DNA from: Emticicia sp051209875
GTDB lineage: Bacteria; Bacteroidota; Bacteroidia; Cytophagales; Spirosomataceae
Direction: 5' to 3'
Length of the DNA stretch: 64,000 nucleotides
Assembly: GCF_051209875.1 (NCBI RefSeq)
Contig: NZ_JBNTQY010000001.1
Coordinates: 4,030,001 to 4,094,000, forward strand
In this document: piece by piece, positions 51,169-59,090 of the stretch
How positions within the stretch are numbered: the stretch's first letter is position 1
How the letters are laid out: the number at the start of each line of letters is the position of its first letter
Made by a program: the position numbers and the translations under genes
Notes under the pieces: generated by a model
Databases searched by the model: none
Told to the model about the DNA's origin: nothing
Seen by the model: only the letters and a program-made list of their open reading frames with translations

Positions 51169-51570
51169 TTAATACACGTAGCACAATACTTCACCACCTA
51201 CTTTCAATGCACGAGCTTCTTTGTCTGTCATTACTCCTTTTGAAGTCGAAACGATAGCAATGCCTAAGCCATTGATTACACGTGGAATTTCGGTTGTACC
51301 AGCATATTTACGTAAACCTGGTTTTGAAACACGCTTCAATTCTACGATTGCAGATTGTTTCGTAACTGGATTATACTTTAATGCGATTTTGATTACACCT
51401 TGAGGAGCAACTTCTTCGAATTTATAACTTTGAATAAAGCCTTTATCGTAAAGTACTTGAGTAATCGCTTTTTTGATGTTCGAAGCAGGAATTTCTACCA
51501 CTCTATGACGTGCCTTTATGGCATTTCTGATTCTGGTAAGGAAGTCTGCTATTGGATCCGTTGTAATCAT
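51169..51570 (-). CDS. rpsH: 30S ribosomal protein S8
   Basis: Central-domain 16S rRNA-binding protein; 133 residues. Conserved: DPIADFLTRIRNAIKARHRV, LKRVSKPGLRKYAGTTEIPR and the C-terminal signature GLGIAIVSTSKGVMTDKEAR, then VGGEVLCYVY. In E. coli S8 represses the spc operon by binding mRNA; here a 202-nt spacer with a hairpin precedes the gene, unlike the tight spacing seen in many bacteria. Complete. Confidence 0.98.
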   Translation of the reverse strand: MITTDPIADFLTRIRNAIKARHRVVEIPASNIKKAITQVLYDKGFIQSYKFEEVAPQGVIKIALKYNPVTKQSAIVELKRVSKPGLRKYAGTTEIPRVINGLGIAIVSTSKGVMTDKEARALKVGGEVLCYVY

Positions 51571-51772
51571 TTTTGATATTTAATTTTGGATACCTAAGCC
51601 AACATTAAGTAGTATCGTGAGCACGACTTTCTTAATTGGGCTGCAAAATTAGAGAATATTTTTATAAATAGTATTATAATGAAACTTTATTATTGCTAAA
51701 AAATAAATATTCTTGAATAAACATAATATTTTCAAAGAATATTAATATTGAGCAGCAACAATTAAATCATTA
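51571..51772 (-). other. 202-bp AT-rich spacer with hairpin between rpsN and rpsH
   Basis: Very AT-rich, no ORF. Arms AATATTCTTGAA (51706-51717) and TTCAAAGAATATT (51731-51743) pair with a single bulged base. No clear TAnnTTTG promoter on the minus strand was found. It may be a regulatory leader of rpsH or a remnant. Confidence 0.45.
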
Positions 51773-52042
51773 TTACCAAGATGCTTTGGTAACGCCAGGG
51801 ATTAACCCTTTACCAGCCATTTCACGGAAGGTAACACGGTTGATTCCAAATTTACGCATATAACCTCTCGGACGACCTGTGAGTTGACAACGATTGTGTA
51901 AACGAACTGGTGATGCGTTGCGGGGTAATTTGTCTAAGCCAATAAGATCACCTGCTTCTTTCAAGGCAGCACGTTTGGCAGCATATTTTGCTACACAAGC
52001 CGCTTTTTTTCTATCTCTTGCTTTTATTGATTCTTTTGCCAT
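51773..52042 (-). CDS. rpsN: 30S ribosomal protein S14
   Basis: Head protein; 89 residues, the longer zinc-free form. Conserved: MAKESIKARDRKKAACVAKY, then the signature LHNRCQLTGRPRGYMRKFGI and NRVTFREMAGKGLIPGVTKA, ending SW. Cysteines are not arranged as a CxxC zinc site. Complete, 35 bases after the rplE stop. Confidence 0.98.
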   Translation of the reverse strand: MAKESIKARDRKKAACVAKYAAKRAALKEAGDLIGLDKLPRNASPVRLHNRCQLTGRPRGYMRKFGINRVTFREMAGKGLIPGVTKASW

Positions 52043-52077
52043 TGTATGACTAAATTATAAATATCGAAATCTGAATA

Positions 52078-52626
52078 TTATTTCTTAATGCTTGCAAATG
52101 GCATACCCATTGCTTTCAATAGTTCGTATCCTTCTGCATCAGTTGTTGCTGTCGTTACAAACGTTATATCCATCCCTTGGATTTTTGAAATTTTATCAAT
52201 TGAAATCTCAGGGAAAATGATTTGTTCTTTTACACCAAAGGTATAATTTCCACGACCATCAAATCCTTTATCACTGATACCTTTGAAGTCACGTACACGT
52301 GGAAGAGCAATGGCTGTCAAACGATCAAGGAATTCGTACATTTTATCTCCACGCAAAGTTACTTTTACACCGATTGGCATATTTTCACGAAGTTTGAAGT
52401 TTGATACGGCTTTCTTTGAAAGGGTTGCTACTGCTTTTTGACCAGTAATCGTGGTAATTTCTTCCAAGCTACTATCAATTAATTTCTTGTCTCCAGTTGC
52501 TGCACCAACGCCACGGTTAACTACAATTTTTTGTATTACCGGAACTTGCATCACTGATTTGTAGCCAAACTTCTCTTTCAAAGCTGGAACTACTTCTTTT
52601 GTGTATTTTTCTCTTAAACGTGCCAT
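52078..52626 (-). CDS. rplE: 50S ribosomal protein L5
   Basis: Binds 5S rRNA and contacts P-site tRNA in the central protuberance; 182 residues. Conserved: EKFGYKSVMQVPVIQKIVVN, LREKYTKEVVPAL, ITGQKAVATLSKKAVSNFKL, RENMPIGVKVTLRGDKMYEF, LPRVRDFKGISDKGFDGRGN and YTFGVKEQIIFPEI. Complete, between rplX and rpsN. Confidence 0.98.
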   Translation of the reverse strand: MARLREKYTKEVVPALKEKFGYKSVMQVPVIQKIVVNRGVGAATGDKKLIDSSLEEITTITGQKAVATLSKKAVSNFKLRENMPIGVKVTLRGDKMYEFLDRLTAIALPRVRDFKGISDKGFDGRGNYTFGVKEQIIFPEISIDKISKIQGMDITFVTTATTDAEGYELLKAMGMPFASIKK

Positions 52627-52733
52627 TTTTACTTGGTTTTTTACTGAGGATTTCCGACCCTCACCCCTATGCTTAATTTAATAGATACTTCCGAAATAGA
52701 AGTAAAATTAATTCAAACATTTAGGAGAAATTA

Positions 52734-53072
52734 TTATATAAATTTACCTGTCTCTTTCGAGAATCTTTGTAATTTACCTTTGTCGTTTTCTTTACGTCCT
52801 GTACGTGTAGCATTGCCTGTTGAAGGATCAACTACCATTACATTACTGATGTGAATCGAACCAGGGAATTCACGGATTTCGCCTTGTGGTGTTGAAGCAG
52901 AAGGTTTTACGTGTTTTTTGTGGATGTTTACACCATCAACAACAACACGTTGTTTTTCAGAGATCACCTCGATGATGCGACCACGCTTTCCTTTTGCGTT
53001 ACCAGCGATAACTTCAACAGTATCGCCTGAGCGTACATGTTGTTTCTGCTGCTTATTGAATTTTCTTTCCAT
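52734..53072 (-). CDS. rplX: 50S ribosomal protein L24
   Basis: Assembly initiator for the large subunit, with a KOW motif: RSGDTVEVIAGNAKGKRGRI. 112 residues; further conserved segments VVVDGVNIHKKHVKPSASTP and GEIREFPGSIHISNVMVVDP. The C-terminus (about 90-112, RKENDKGKLQRFSKETGKFI) is the usual tail. Octamer repeats lie in the spacer to rplN. Complete. Confidence 0.97.
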   Translation of the reverse strand: MERKFNKQQKQHVRSGDTVEVIAGNAKGKRGRIIEVISEKQRVVVDGVNIHKKHVKPSASTPQGEIREFPGSIHISNVMVVDPSTGNATRTGRKENDKGKLQRFSKETGKFI

Positions 53073-53075
53073 TAC

Positions 53076-53115
53076 TTTTGAATTTGAAAATTTTGAAATT
53101 TTATAATTTGAGAAT
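53076..53115 (+). repeat. Octamer repeat between rplX and rplN
   Basis: TTTTGAAT, TTGAAAAT, TTTGAAAT, TTTATAAT, TTGAGAAT, period 8. Begins 4 bases upstream of the rplX start codon. Confidence 0.6.
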
Positions 53116-53158
53116 GAAATAGTGGAAACATAAATTTCCCAATCTCAATTAATTCAAA

Positions 53159-53527
53159 TTAAAGAACTTCAGGAGCCAGAGAAACGATTTTCATGAATTG
53201 TTTCTCACGCAATTCGCGAGCAACAGGTCCAAAAATACGAGTGCCACGTGGCTCATCTTGGTTGTTTAATAGTACGACTGCGTTGTCTTCAAATCGAATA
53301 TATGTACCATCCTTGCGACGAACTTCTTTCGTTGTTCTCACAACAACAGCTTTCGACACAGTACCTTTCTTCATATTAGAAGAAGATAGGGCTGATTTCA
53401 CAGTAACGACAACTTTATCACCGATTGAGGCATAACGTTTGCGTGTGCCACCCAATACACGGATGACAAGCACTTCTTTTGCACCACTATTATCGGCAAC
53501 ACCTGCTCTTGATTCTTGCTGTAACAT
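53159..53527 (-). CDS. rplN: 50S ribosomal protein L14
   Basis: Contacts the small subunit through bridge B8 and is the docking site of RsfS; 122 residues, exact family length. Conserved: MLQQESRAGVADNSGAKEVL, VIRVLGGTRKRYASIGDKVV, RRKDGTYIRFEDNAVVLLNN and GTRIFGPVARELREKQFMKI. Complete. Confidence 0.98.
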   Translation of the reverse strand: MLQQESRAGVADNSGAKEVLVIRVLGGTRKRYASIGDKVVVTVKSALSSSNMKKGTVSKAVVVRTTKEVRRKDGTYIRFEDNAVVLLNNQDEPRGTRIFGPVARELREKQFMKIVSLAPEVL

Positions 53528-53544
53528 TGTTTTATTGCTTTTGG

Positions 53545-53572
53545 GCTGTTAGCTATTGGCAATTAGATATTA
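53545..53572 (+). repeat. Degenerate heptamer repeat between rplN and rpsQ
   Basis: GCTGTTA, GCTATTG, GCAATTA, GATATTA, period 7, in the 98-bp spacer upstream of rplN. Confidence 0.6.
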
Positions 53573-53625
53573 ACCATCATTAATGAAAGTCAAATACTAA
53601 AGGCTAATCGCTAAAAGCAAAATAA

Positions 53626-53880
53626 TTACTTCGCTTTTTCTACGATTTCTACTAATCTCCAATTCTTGTTTTTGCTCAATGGACGAGTTTCCTGAATCTT
53701 AACAGTATCACCGATACCAGCTTCATTCTTTTCGTCATGGAACATAAACTTCTTGGTTTTGAGCATAAACTTTCCGTATTTCGGATGCTTCAATTTACGA
53801 ACAACAGTTACAACACCAGATTTGTCCATCTTGTTGCTTACTACCGTTCCGATACGCTCTTTTCTAAGATTTCTTTCCAT
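53626..53880 (-). CDS. rpsQ: 30S ribosomal protein S17
   Basis: OB-fold protein binding 16S rRNA helix 11; 84 residues. Conserved: RKERIGTVVSNKMDKSGVVT, RKLKHPKYGKFMLKTKKFMF, HDEKNEAGIGDTVKIQETRP and LSKNKNWRLVEIVEKAK. Complete; 44 bases after rpmC. Confidence 0.98.
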   Translation of the reverse strand: MERNLRKERIGTVVSNKMDKSGVVTVVRKLKHPKYGKFMLKTKKFMFHDEKNEAGIGDTVKIQETRPLSKNKNWRLVEIVEKAK

Positions 53881-53924
53881 TGTTCAGATACTTAATTTCC
53901 TGATTTATCAGGGATTTCTATAAT

Positions 53925-54107
53925 TTATCTTGCGTTCAATTCGGTCATCAATTGAGCTATCAATCGGCGAGATTGACGAATACGCATCGGATTTTCGATG
54001 GGTGTAATTGCATGAGCAAATTGTAATTTTAAAATTCTGTCTTTTTCAAGAGAGATATTTTGCTCAAGCTGCTCAGACGACAATGCTTTGATTTCTGACT
54101 GTTTCAT
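53925..54107 (-). CDS. rpmC: 50S ribosomal protein L29
   Basis: Two-helix protein at the tunnel exit; 60 residues. Sequence features: MKQSEIKALSSEQLEQNISL, EKDRILKLQFAHAITPIENP and the signature MRIRQSRRLIAQLMTELNAR. Complete. The spacer to rplP (54108-54221) holds two heptamer arrays. Confidence 0.97.
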   Translation of the reverse strand: MKQSEIKALSSEQLEQNISLEKDRILKLQFAHAITPIENPMRIRQSRRLIAQLMTELNAR

Positions 54108-54133
54108 TTGATTATTTAAACTTAACTGAGTCA

Positions 54134-54214
54134 GGAATTAGGAATTAGGATTTAGGATTTAGGATTTTAAACCTATTGCCTTTTACCTATACTCAGAACT
54201 CAGAACTCAGAACT
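54134..54214 (+). repeat. Two heptamer arrays between rplP and rpmC
   Basis: 54134-54168: GGAATTA, GGAATTA, GGATTTA, GGATTTA, GGATTTT. 54191-54214: ACTCAGA three times then ACT. The second unit type is the same as the RAACTCA array inside ribE in another phase. Confidence 0.88.
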
Positions 54215-54221
54215 ATTATTA

Positions 54222-54650
54222 TTATTCTGCTTCTTCTTGGTAGTCTCTGCGTACAATGAATTTTGTTTGAACAGGTAGCTTTTGAGCAGCTAAACGAAGT
54301 GCTTCGCTTGCTAATTCAACTGATACACCTGTTGCTTCAAATAAAATTGTACCTGGTTTAACACTGGCTACCCAGTATTCAGGAGCACCTTTACCTTTAC
54401 CCATACGAACCTCTAAAGGTTTCTTTGTGATAGGTTTGTCAGGAAAAATACGAATCCATACTTGTCCTTCACGCTTCATTGCACGGGTAACACCGATACG
54501 TGCTGCTTCAATCTGACGAGAGGTAATTCTACCTGGCTCCAAAGATTTGATAGCGAATGTTCCGAAAGCGATCTCGTGTCCACGAGTGGCAAGACCTTTG
54601 ATTCTGCCTTTTTGTTGCTTACGGAATTTGGTTCTTCTTGGTTGTAACAT
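54222..54650 (-). CDS. rplP: 50S ribosomal protein L16
   Basis: Binds 23S rRNA near the A site; 142 residues. Conserved: MLQPRRTKFRKQQKGRIKGL, FGTFAIKSLEPGRITSRQIE, MKREGQVWIRIFPDKPITKK and RMGKGKGAPEYWVASVKPGT. Normal length and complete; between rpsC and rpmC. Confidence 0.98.
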   Translation of the reverse strand: MLQPRRTKFRKQQKGRIKGLATRGHEIAFGTFAIKSLEPGRITSRQIEAARIGVTRAMKREGQVWIRIFPDKPITKKPLEVRMGKGKGAPEYWVASVKPGTILFEATGVSVELASEALRLAAQKLPVQTKFIVRRDYQEEAE

Positions 54651-54686
54651 GACGCTATTATATTTTCAGCACTTTGTGCTTAGTTT

Positions 54687-54740
54687 CAAGTTTCAGATTT
54701 TAAAGTTTCAATGGTAAACTCGAAAATTCGAAATTCGTCA
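54687..54740 (+). repeat. Degenerate heptamer runs between rpsC and rplP
   Basis: AGTTTCA twice followed by GATTTTA and AGTTTCA-like units, then AAATTCG-type units, in the 110-bp spacer. Period 7 with occasional eighth base. Confidence 0.45.
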
Positions 54741-54760
54741 CTTGAAACCATTTAGTCTGT

Positions 54761-55636
54761 TTATCTCTTATTTGGACCTGTACCTCTATTGTTATTGTTA
54801 CGGTTGTTACCGCCTTGACCACCGCCACGATTATTGTTGCGACCGCCTCTATCTCCACCTTTGTCATCACGACCACCTCTGCGATCATCACGACCTCCAT
54901 CACGTCCGCCGCCTCTACGGTCATCACGTCCGCCACGATTTCCACCGCCTTCGTTTCCTCTTTCAGAGTTAGCTTGGGCAGTACCACCACCTGCTGGAGT
55001 CAAATCACGTTTTCCAAAAACTTCTCCTTTGAAAACCCAAACTTTAATACCGATTTTTCCGTAAACAGTTAAAGCTTCTGAGATAGCGTAGTCGATGTCT
55101 GCACGAATTGTATGCAAAGGAATACGACCTTCTTTATACATTTCATTACGAGCCATTTCGGCACCTGCCAAACGACCACCTAATTTAACTTTAATACCTT
55201 GAGCACCTACACGAACAGCGGCTTGGATAGCTTGTTTCATGGCACGGCGGTAAGAGATACGAGCTTCGAGTTGTTGTGCAATTGATTCTCCGATTAATTT
55301 CGCATCCAATTCTGGACGTTTAATTTCGTAGATGTTAATTTGCACATCTTTACTCGTCAATTTTTTAAGCTCTTCCTTGATCTTATCGACCTCGTTACCA
55401 CCTTTTCCAATGACAACGCCTGGGCGTGCAGTATGGATAGTAAGCGTGATACGTTTTAAGGTACGCTCGATAACTACTTTCGAAATGGCACCTTTTGGAA
55501 TACGAGCTGAAACGTACTTACGAATTTCTTGATCCTCGACGAGTTTCTCGGCAAATGTTTTGCCACCATACCAATTGGAATCCCAACCTCTGATATAGCC
55601 AAGTCTAAAACTTACAGGATTTATTTTTTGTCCCAT
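54761..55636 (-). CDS. rpsC: 30S ribosomal protein S3 with Gly/Arg-rich C-terminal tail
   Basis: mRNA-entry protein of the small subunit; 291 residues against about 210-235 in most bacteria. The core (1-215) is normal: MGQKINPVSFRLGYIRGWDS, KH-domain loop ARPGVVIGKGGNEVDKIKEE, and C-terminal domain GGRLAGAEMARNEMYKEGRI with KVWVFKGEVFGK. Residues 216-291 form a tail of Gly, Arg, Asp and Asn with RGG-like and RDDRRGG repeats, likely disordered and RNA-binding (inference). The tail codes in a repetitive stretch (54765-54990) but the frame is continuous. It starts 60 bases after rplV. Confidence 0.96.
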   Translation of the reverse strand: MGQKINPVSFRLGYIRGWDSNWYGGKTFAEKLVEDQEIRKYVSARIPKGAISKVVIERTLKRITLTIHTARPGVVIGKGGNEVDKIKEELKKLTSKDVQINIYEIKRPELDAKLIGESIAQQLEARISYRRAMKQAIQAAVRVGAQGIKVKLGGRLAGAEMARNEMYKEGRIPLHTIRADIDYAISEALTVYGKIGIKVWVFKGEVFGKRDLTPAGGGTAQANSERGNEGGGNRGGRDDRRGGGRDGGRDDRRGGRDDKGGDRGGRNNNRGGGQGGNNRNNNNRGTGPNKR

Positions 55637-55696
55637 TGGTAATTTTCTTTACTTTATTAAGCAATACGAGTAGTATATCGTTTGCTATTTGATGAA

Positions 55697-56041
55697 TTAA
55701 ACTGCACTATCTACAACGATTGTCAGGTGATGTGAACGCTTGCGGATACGATGTCCACGTCCTTGCGGAGCTGGTCTCATACGCTTCAACATACGACCAC
55801 CATCAATGAAAATTGTTTTTACGATTAAATCGGCGTCTTCAATTTTCGTGTCTTCGTTCTTTTGTTGCCAGTTGGCTACAGCTGATAATAAGACTTTTTT
55901 AATGACTGGTGCGGAATGTTGAGGTTGAAATGTCAAAATCCCTAAAGCCTGACTTACCTTCATGCCTCTGATAAGGTCGATTACTAATCTTGCCTTACGA
56001 GGTGTGGTAGGGTAATCACTAAGTTTTGCTACTGCTTCCAT
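55697..56041 (-). CDS. rplV: 50S ribosomal protein L22
   Basis: Lines the exit tunnel; 114 residues from the ATG at 56041 (MEAVAKLSDYPTTPRKARLV). The in-frame extension to 56098 is translated heptamer repeat and was rejected. Conserved: IRGMKVSQALGILTFQPQHS, the tunnel hairpin MLKRMRPAPQGRGHRIRKRS and HLTIVVDSAV. Complete. Confidence 0.97.
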   Translation of the reverse strand: MEAVAKLSDYPTTPRKARLVIDLIRGMKVSQALGILTFQPQHSAPVIKKVLLSAVANWQQKNEDTKIEDADLIVKTIFIDGGRMLKRMRPAPQGRGHRIRKRSHHLTIVVDSAV

Positions 56042-56042
56042 T

Positions 56043-56137
56043 TTTTGAATTATGAATTTTGAATTATGAATTATGAATGAAAAGAGTATTATGAACAAGA
56101 ATTCAAAAACTCATAATTCATAACTCATAACTCATAA
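56043..56137 (+). repeat. Two heptamer arrays between rplV and rpsS
   Basis: 56043-56077: TTTTGAA, TTATGAA, TTTTGAA, TTATGAA, TTATGAA. 56110-56137: CTCATAA, TTCATAA, CTCATAA, CTCATAA. Together they fill nearly the whole spacer, from 2 bases before the rplV start to the rpsS stop. Confidence 0.9.
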
Positions 56138-56416
56138 CTATCTTTTACCTTTATCTTTCTTTGCTACGTGACCACGGAAGTTACGGGTTGGTGAAAACTC
56201 ACCAAGTTTGTGTCCTACCATGTTATCAGTTACATAAACAGGAATAAATTTATTTCCGTTGTGTACTGCGAAGGTGTGACCAATGAAATCTGGAGAAATC
56301 ATTGAGCGACGTGACCACGTTTTGATTACTGATTTTTTGCCTGAGTTATTCATATCAACAATTTTCTTGTCGAGGCGAAAATCAATATATGGTCCTTTTT
56401 TGAGTGAACGAGCCAT
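56138..56416 (-). CDS. rpsS: 30S ribosomal protein S19
   Basis: Head protein forming a complex with S13; 92 residues. Conserved: MARSLKKGPYIDFRLDKKIV, KTWSRRSMISPDFIGHTFAV and MVGHKLGEFSPTRNFRGHVA. Complete, between rplB and rplV. Confidence 0.98.
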   Translation of the reverse strand: MARSLKKGPYIDFRLDKKIVDMNNSGKKSVIKTWSRRSMISPDFIGHTFAVHNGNKFIPVYVTDNMVGHKLGEFSPTRNFRGHVAKKDKGKR

Positions 56417-56423
56417 TTTATAG

Positions 56424-56458
56424 TTCTAAGTTCTGAGTTTTGAGTTCTGAATTCTAAA
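56424..56458 (+). repeat. Heptamer array between rpsS and rplB
   Basis: TTCTAAG, TTCTGAG, TTTTGAG, TTCTGAA, TTCTAAA, period 7, same unit family as 28031-28062 next to rpsR. Confidence 0.88.
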
Positions 56459-56487
56459 GAAATCAAAACTTTAAAACTGCTTAATGA

Positions 56488-57312
56488 TTATTTACTTCTT
56501 CTTGAAATGATTAACTGAGTTGAAGGCTTAGTTTTGTCACGAGTCTTCTTACCTTTCGCTAATAAACCGTTACGTGAACGTGGATGACCTCCCGAAGCAC
56601 GACCTTCACCACCACCCATCGGGTGATCAACTGGGTTCATAGCTACACCACGAACTCTTGGACGAACACCTAACCAACGCTTACGACCTGCCTTTCCGTA
56701 GGTTACGTTCATGTGGTCTGCATTTGAAACAGTTCCAACAGTTGCGATACAAGTTGCTAAAACCATTCTCATTTCGCCTGATGGCATTTTCAAAGTAACA
56801 TATTTGCCATCTTTCGCCAATACTTGAGCGTATGTACCTGCACTACGTGCCATTTGAGCACCTTTGCCAGGTTGTAACTCGATATTGTGAATGATTGTAC
56901 CAAGTGGCATATTGCCGATTGGAAGTGAGTTACCAATTTCAGGAGCAACTGATGAACCTGAGATGATTGATTGACCTACTTTCAAACCTTGAGGAGCAAT
57001 GATATAAGCTTTTTCGCCGTCTGTATATTGTACTAAAGCGATACGAGCCGTACGGTTTGGATCATACTCAATAGTCTTTACTTCAGCCGAAACATCAAAT
57101 TTATTTCTTTTGAAGTCAATCAAACGATATTTGCGTTTGTGGCCTCCACCGATATAGCGAGCTGTACGGTGTCCTTCGTTGTTACGTCCACCCGACTTTT
57201 TGATTGATACGATCAAACTTCTTTCAGGCTTGCTTGCCGTGATTTCAGAGAAATCAGGAGCAATGCGGTGACGTTGACCGGGTGTGTTTGGTTTAATTTT
57301 CTTGATACCCAT
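56488..57312 (-). CDS. rplB: 50S ribosomal protein L2
   Basis: Essential for subunit association and the peptidyl-transferase centre; 274 residues, normal. Conserved: HRIAPDFSEITASKPERSLI, GGRNNEGHRTARYIGGGHKR, MARSAGTYAQVLAKDGKYVT, and the signature GVRPRVRGVAMNPVDHPMGG with the conserved His followed by GHPRSRNGL. Complete; 127 bp from rplW. Confidence 0.98.
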   Translation of the reverse strand: MGIKKIKPNTPGQRHRIAPDFSEITASKPERSLIVSIKKSGGRNNEGHRTARYIGGGHKRKYRLIDFKRNKFDVSAEVKTIEYDPNRTARIALVQYTDGEKAYIIAPQGLKVGQSIISGSSVAPEIGNSLPIGNMPLGTIIHNIELQPGKGAQMARSAGTYAQVLAKDGKYVTLKMPSGEMRMVLATCIATVGTVSNADHMNVTYGKAGRKRWLGVRPRVRGVAMNPVDHPMGGGEGRASGGHPRSRNGLLAKGKKTRDKTKPSTQLIISRRSK

Positions 57313-57439
57313 TGTTTCAATACCTTGTGTCTTAAAGACAGTAAGGGAATTTTAATTTGCGTTTGAAATTTTGCACCTACTTAAAGTAGATATACTTTTT
57401 TCTAAGCTCTTATTATTTTACTCCTTTAAAAGAGTAGGC

Positions 57440-57727
57440 TTACAAATTTTCGTAGAAGTCAATCATATCTCCTTCTTTAAGCGTAACGATTGCTTTTTTG
57501 AAGGTTGATGTTAAACCTGATGATGCTCTTCCACGTGTCATTCTCGATTTCTTTTTGCCGATTTGACGAACAGTGTTTACGTCTGTAACGCTAACACCAT
57601 ACATTTTCTCAACTGCTTTTCCGATTTCGATTTTGTTTGCGTTCATGTCCACCTCGAACACAAATTTACCAGTTGTGGTAAGCTTTTGTGATTTTTCGGT
57701 AACGATTGGTCTTTTGAGTACGCTCAT
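57440..57727 (-). CDS. rplW: 50S ribosomal protein L23
   Basis: Exit-tunnel rim protein that docks SRP and trigger factor; 95 residues. Conserved: LKRPIVTEKSQKLTTTGKFV, FEVDMNANKIEIGKAVEKMY, GVSVTDVNTVRQIGKKKSRM and the end KKAIVTLKEGDMIDFYENL. Complete; 31 bases after rplD. Confidence 0.97.
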   Translation of the reverse strand: MSVLKRPIVTEKSQKLTTTGKFVFEVDMNANKIEIGKAVEKMYGVSVTDVNTVRQIGKKKSRMTRGRASSGLTSTFKKAIVTLKEGDMIDFYENL

Positions 57728-57758
57728 TTCTGTATAATTTATGAATTAAGACTAAAGC

Positions 57759-58385
57759 TTAGTTCAATATTGATTCAATTTTTGATATTGCACCTTCGCT
57801 GATTAAGATTTTGTCAGCATTAATCAAGTCATACGTACTTACTTCGTCTGCACTTAATACTTTTGTTTTTGGGATATTACGAGCCGATAAGTAAACATTA
57901 TCATCATAAGTTGGAATGATAAACAATGTTTTGCTACCTGTCAATGACAATGCACCAAGAAATGTTAAGTATGATTTTGTTTTTGGAGCAGAGAAAGTAA
58001 AGTCTTCAATGATTGAAACATTATTTTCTTTTACTCTTGAAGAAAGAACTGATTTACGAGCTAAAACCTTGATTTTTTTATTCAATTTGAAGTCGTAATC
58101 ACGTGGAGTTGGACCGAATACACGACCACCACCTACGAAAATTGGAGCTTTGGTTGAGCCGTGACGAGCACCGCCTGAACCTTTTTGACGAACAATCTTC
58201 TTAGTAGAACGATTGACTTCTGCTCTTTGTTTTGCCTTGTGCGTACCTTGACGTTGGTTAGCCAAATAGTGTTTTACATCTAAGTAAACTACGTGTTGGT
58301 TTGGCTCGATTCCGAAAACATCGTCTGCCAACGTTGCCGTGCGACCTGTTTCTTTTCCGTCTTTGTTTATTACTGATAAATTCAT
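57759..58385 (-). CDS. rplD: 50S ribosomal protein L4
   Basis: Early-assembly protein lining the tunnel; in E. coli it also represses the S10 operon. 208 residues. Conserved: HKAKQRAEVNRSTKKIVRQK, GSGGARHGSTKAPIFVGGGR and VFGPTPRDYDFKLNKKIKVL. The long tunnel loop is present. Whether L4 regulates this operon through the long leader upstream of rplC is an open question. Complete. Confidence 0.97.
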   Translation of the reverse strand: MNLSVINKDGKETGRTATLADDVFGIEPNQHVVYLDVKHYLANQRQGTHKAKQRAEVNRSTKKIVRQKGSGGARHGSTKAPIFVGGGRVFGPTPRDYDFKLNKKIKVLARKSVLSSRVKENNVSIIEDFTFSAPKTKSYLTFLGALSLTGSKTLFIIPTYDDNVYLSARNIPKTKVLSADEVSTYDLINADKILISEGAISKIESILN

Positions 58386-58469
58386 TGGTATCTACTGCAT
58401 TTTTTCGATGTCGTTCAGTTTCGACCTTTAGCCCTTAATTTCTAAATAAATAGAAAATCAGTTTGGGTA

Positions 58470-59090
58470 TTATTTATGTAATGTAATGTAAGAGTTCTTT
58501 GCTCCTGGAATTGAACCATTCACAATGATCAAATTTTGCTCTGTCATCACTTTCAATACTTTCAAGTTTTGAATTGTAGTACGAGTATTACCCATACGAC
58601 CACCCATTCTAACACCTTTAAATACACGTGATGGGAATGAACAAGCTCCAATCGAACCTGGGTGACGACCTCTGTTGTGCTGACCGTGTGTTTGACCACC
58701 AACCCCAGCAAATCCATGACGTTTCACAACCCCTTGAAAACCACGTCCTTTAGAGTTTCCAGATACATCTAAGAAATCTCCTTCTGCAAAAACATCTTCT
58801 ACACGAATTGTTTCTCCAAGACTATATTGTTTTTCAAATTCTTTGAACTCAATCAATTTACGCTTAGGTGTTGTACCCGCTTTTTTGAAGTGACCAACAA
58901 GTGGACGGCTCGTGTTTTTCTCTTTCTTTTCGCCGTAACCTAATTGAATGGCAGTGTAGCCATCTTTCTCTTCGGTACGAACCTGAGTTACAACACAAGG
59001 ACCTGCTTCTATCAAAGTACAAGGTACTGCTTGACCTTCTGCGTTGAAGATAGTTGTCATTCCAACCTTCTTTCCAATAATTCCAGACAT
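58470..59090 (-). CDS. rplC: 50S ribosomal protein L3
   Basis: One of two initiators of large-subunit assembly; 206 residues. Conserved: MSGIIGKKVGMTTIFNAEGQ, CTLIEAGPCVVTQVRTEEKD, GNSKGRGFQGVVKRHGFAGV, THGQHNRGRHPGSIGACSFP and GRMGNTRTTIQNLKVLKV. It is the first gene of the cluster in this window; rpsJ, which precedes rplC in most bacteria, is absent from the 475-bp region upstream. Confidence 0.98.
   Translation of the reverse strand: MSGIIGKKVGMTTIFNAEGQAVPCTLIEAGPCVVTQVRTEEKDGYTAIQLGYGEKKEKNTSRPLVGHFKKAGTTPKRKLIEFKEFEKQYSLGETIRVEDVFAEGDFLDVSGNSKGRGFQGVVKRHGFAGVGGQTHGQHNRGRHPGSIGACSFPSRVFKGVRMGGRMGNTRTTIQNLKVLKVMTEQNLIIVNGSIPGAKNSYITLHK

Noticed and set aside
54742..54972. Plus-strand ORF very rich in His, Cys, Tyr and Leu opposite rpsC
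   Set aside because: It is the antisense reading of the Gly/Arg/Asp-rich S3 tail; its composition simply mirrors those codons, and it has no start context or partner.
56042..56098. N-terminal extension of L22
   Set aside because: It translates a heptamer array (repeated Ile/Phe/His/Asn codons) and lies outside the conserved protein.
56043..56137. CRISPR array
   Set aside because: Repeats are 7 bp, adjacent without spacers, and degenerate; no cas genes are in the window.
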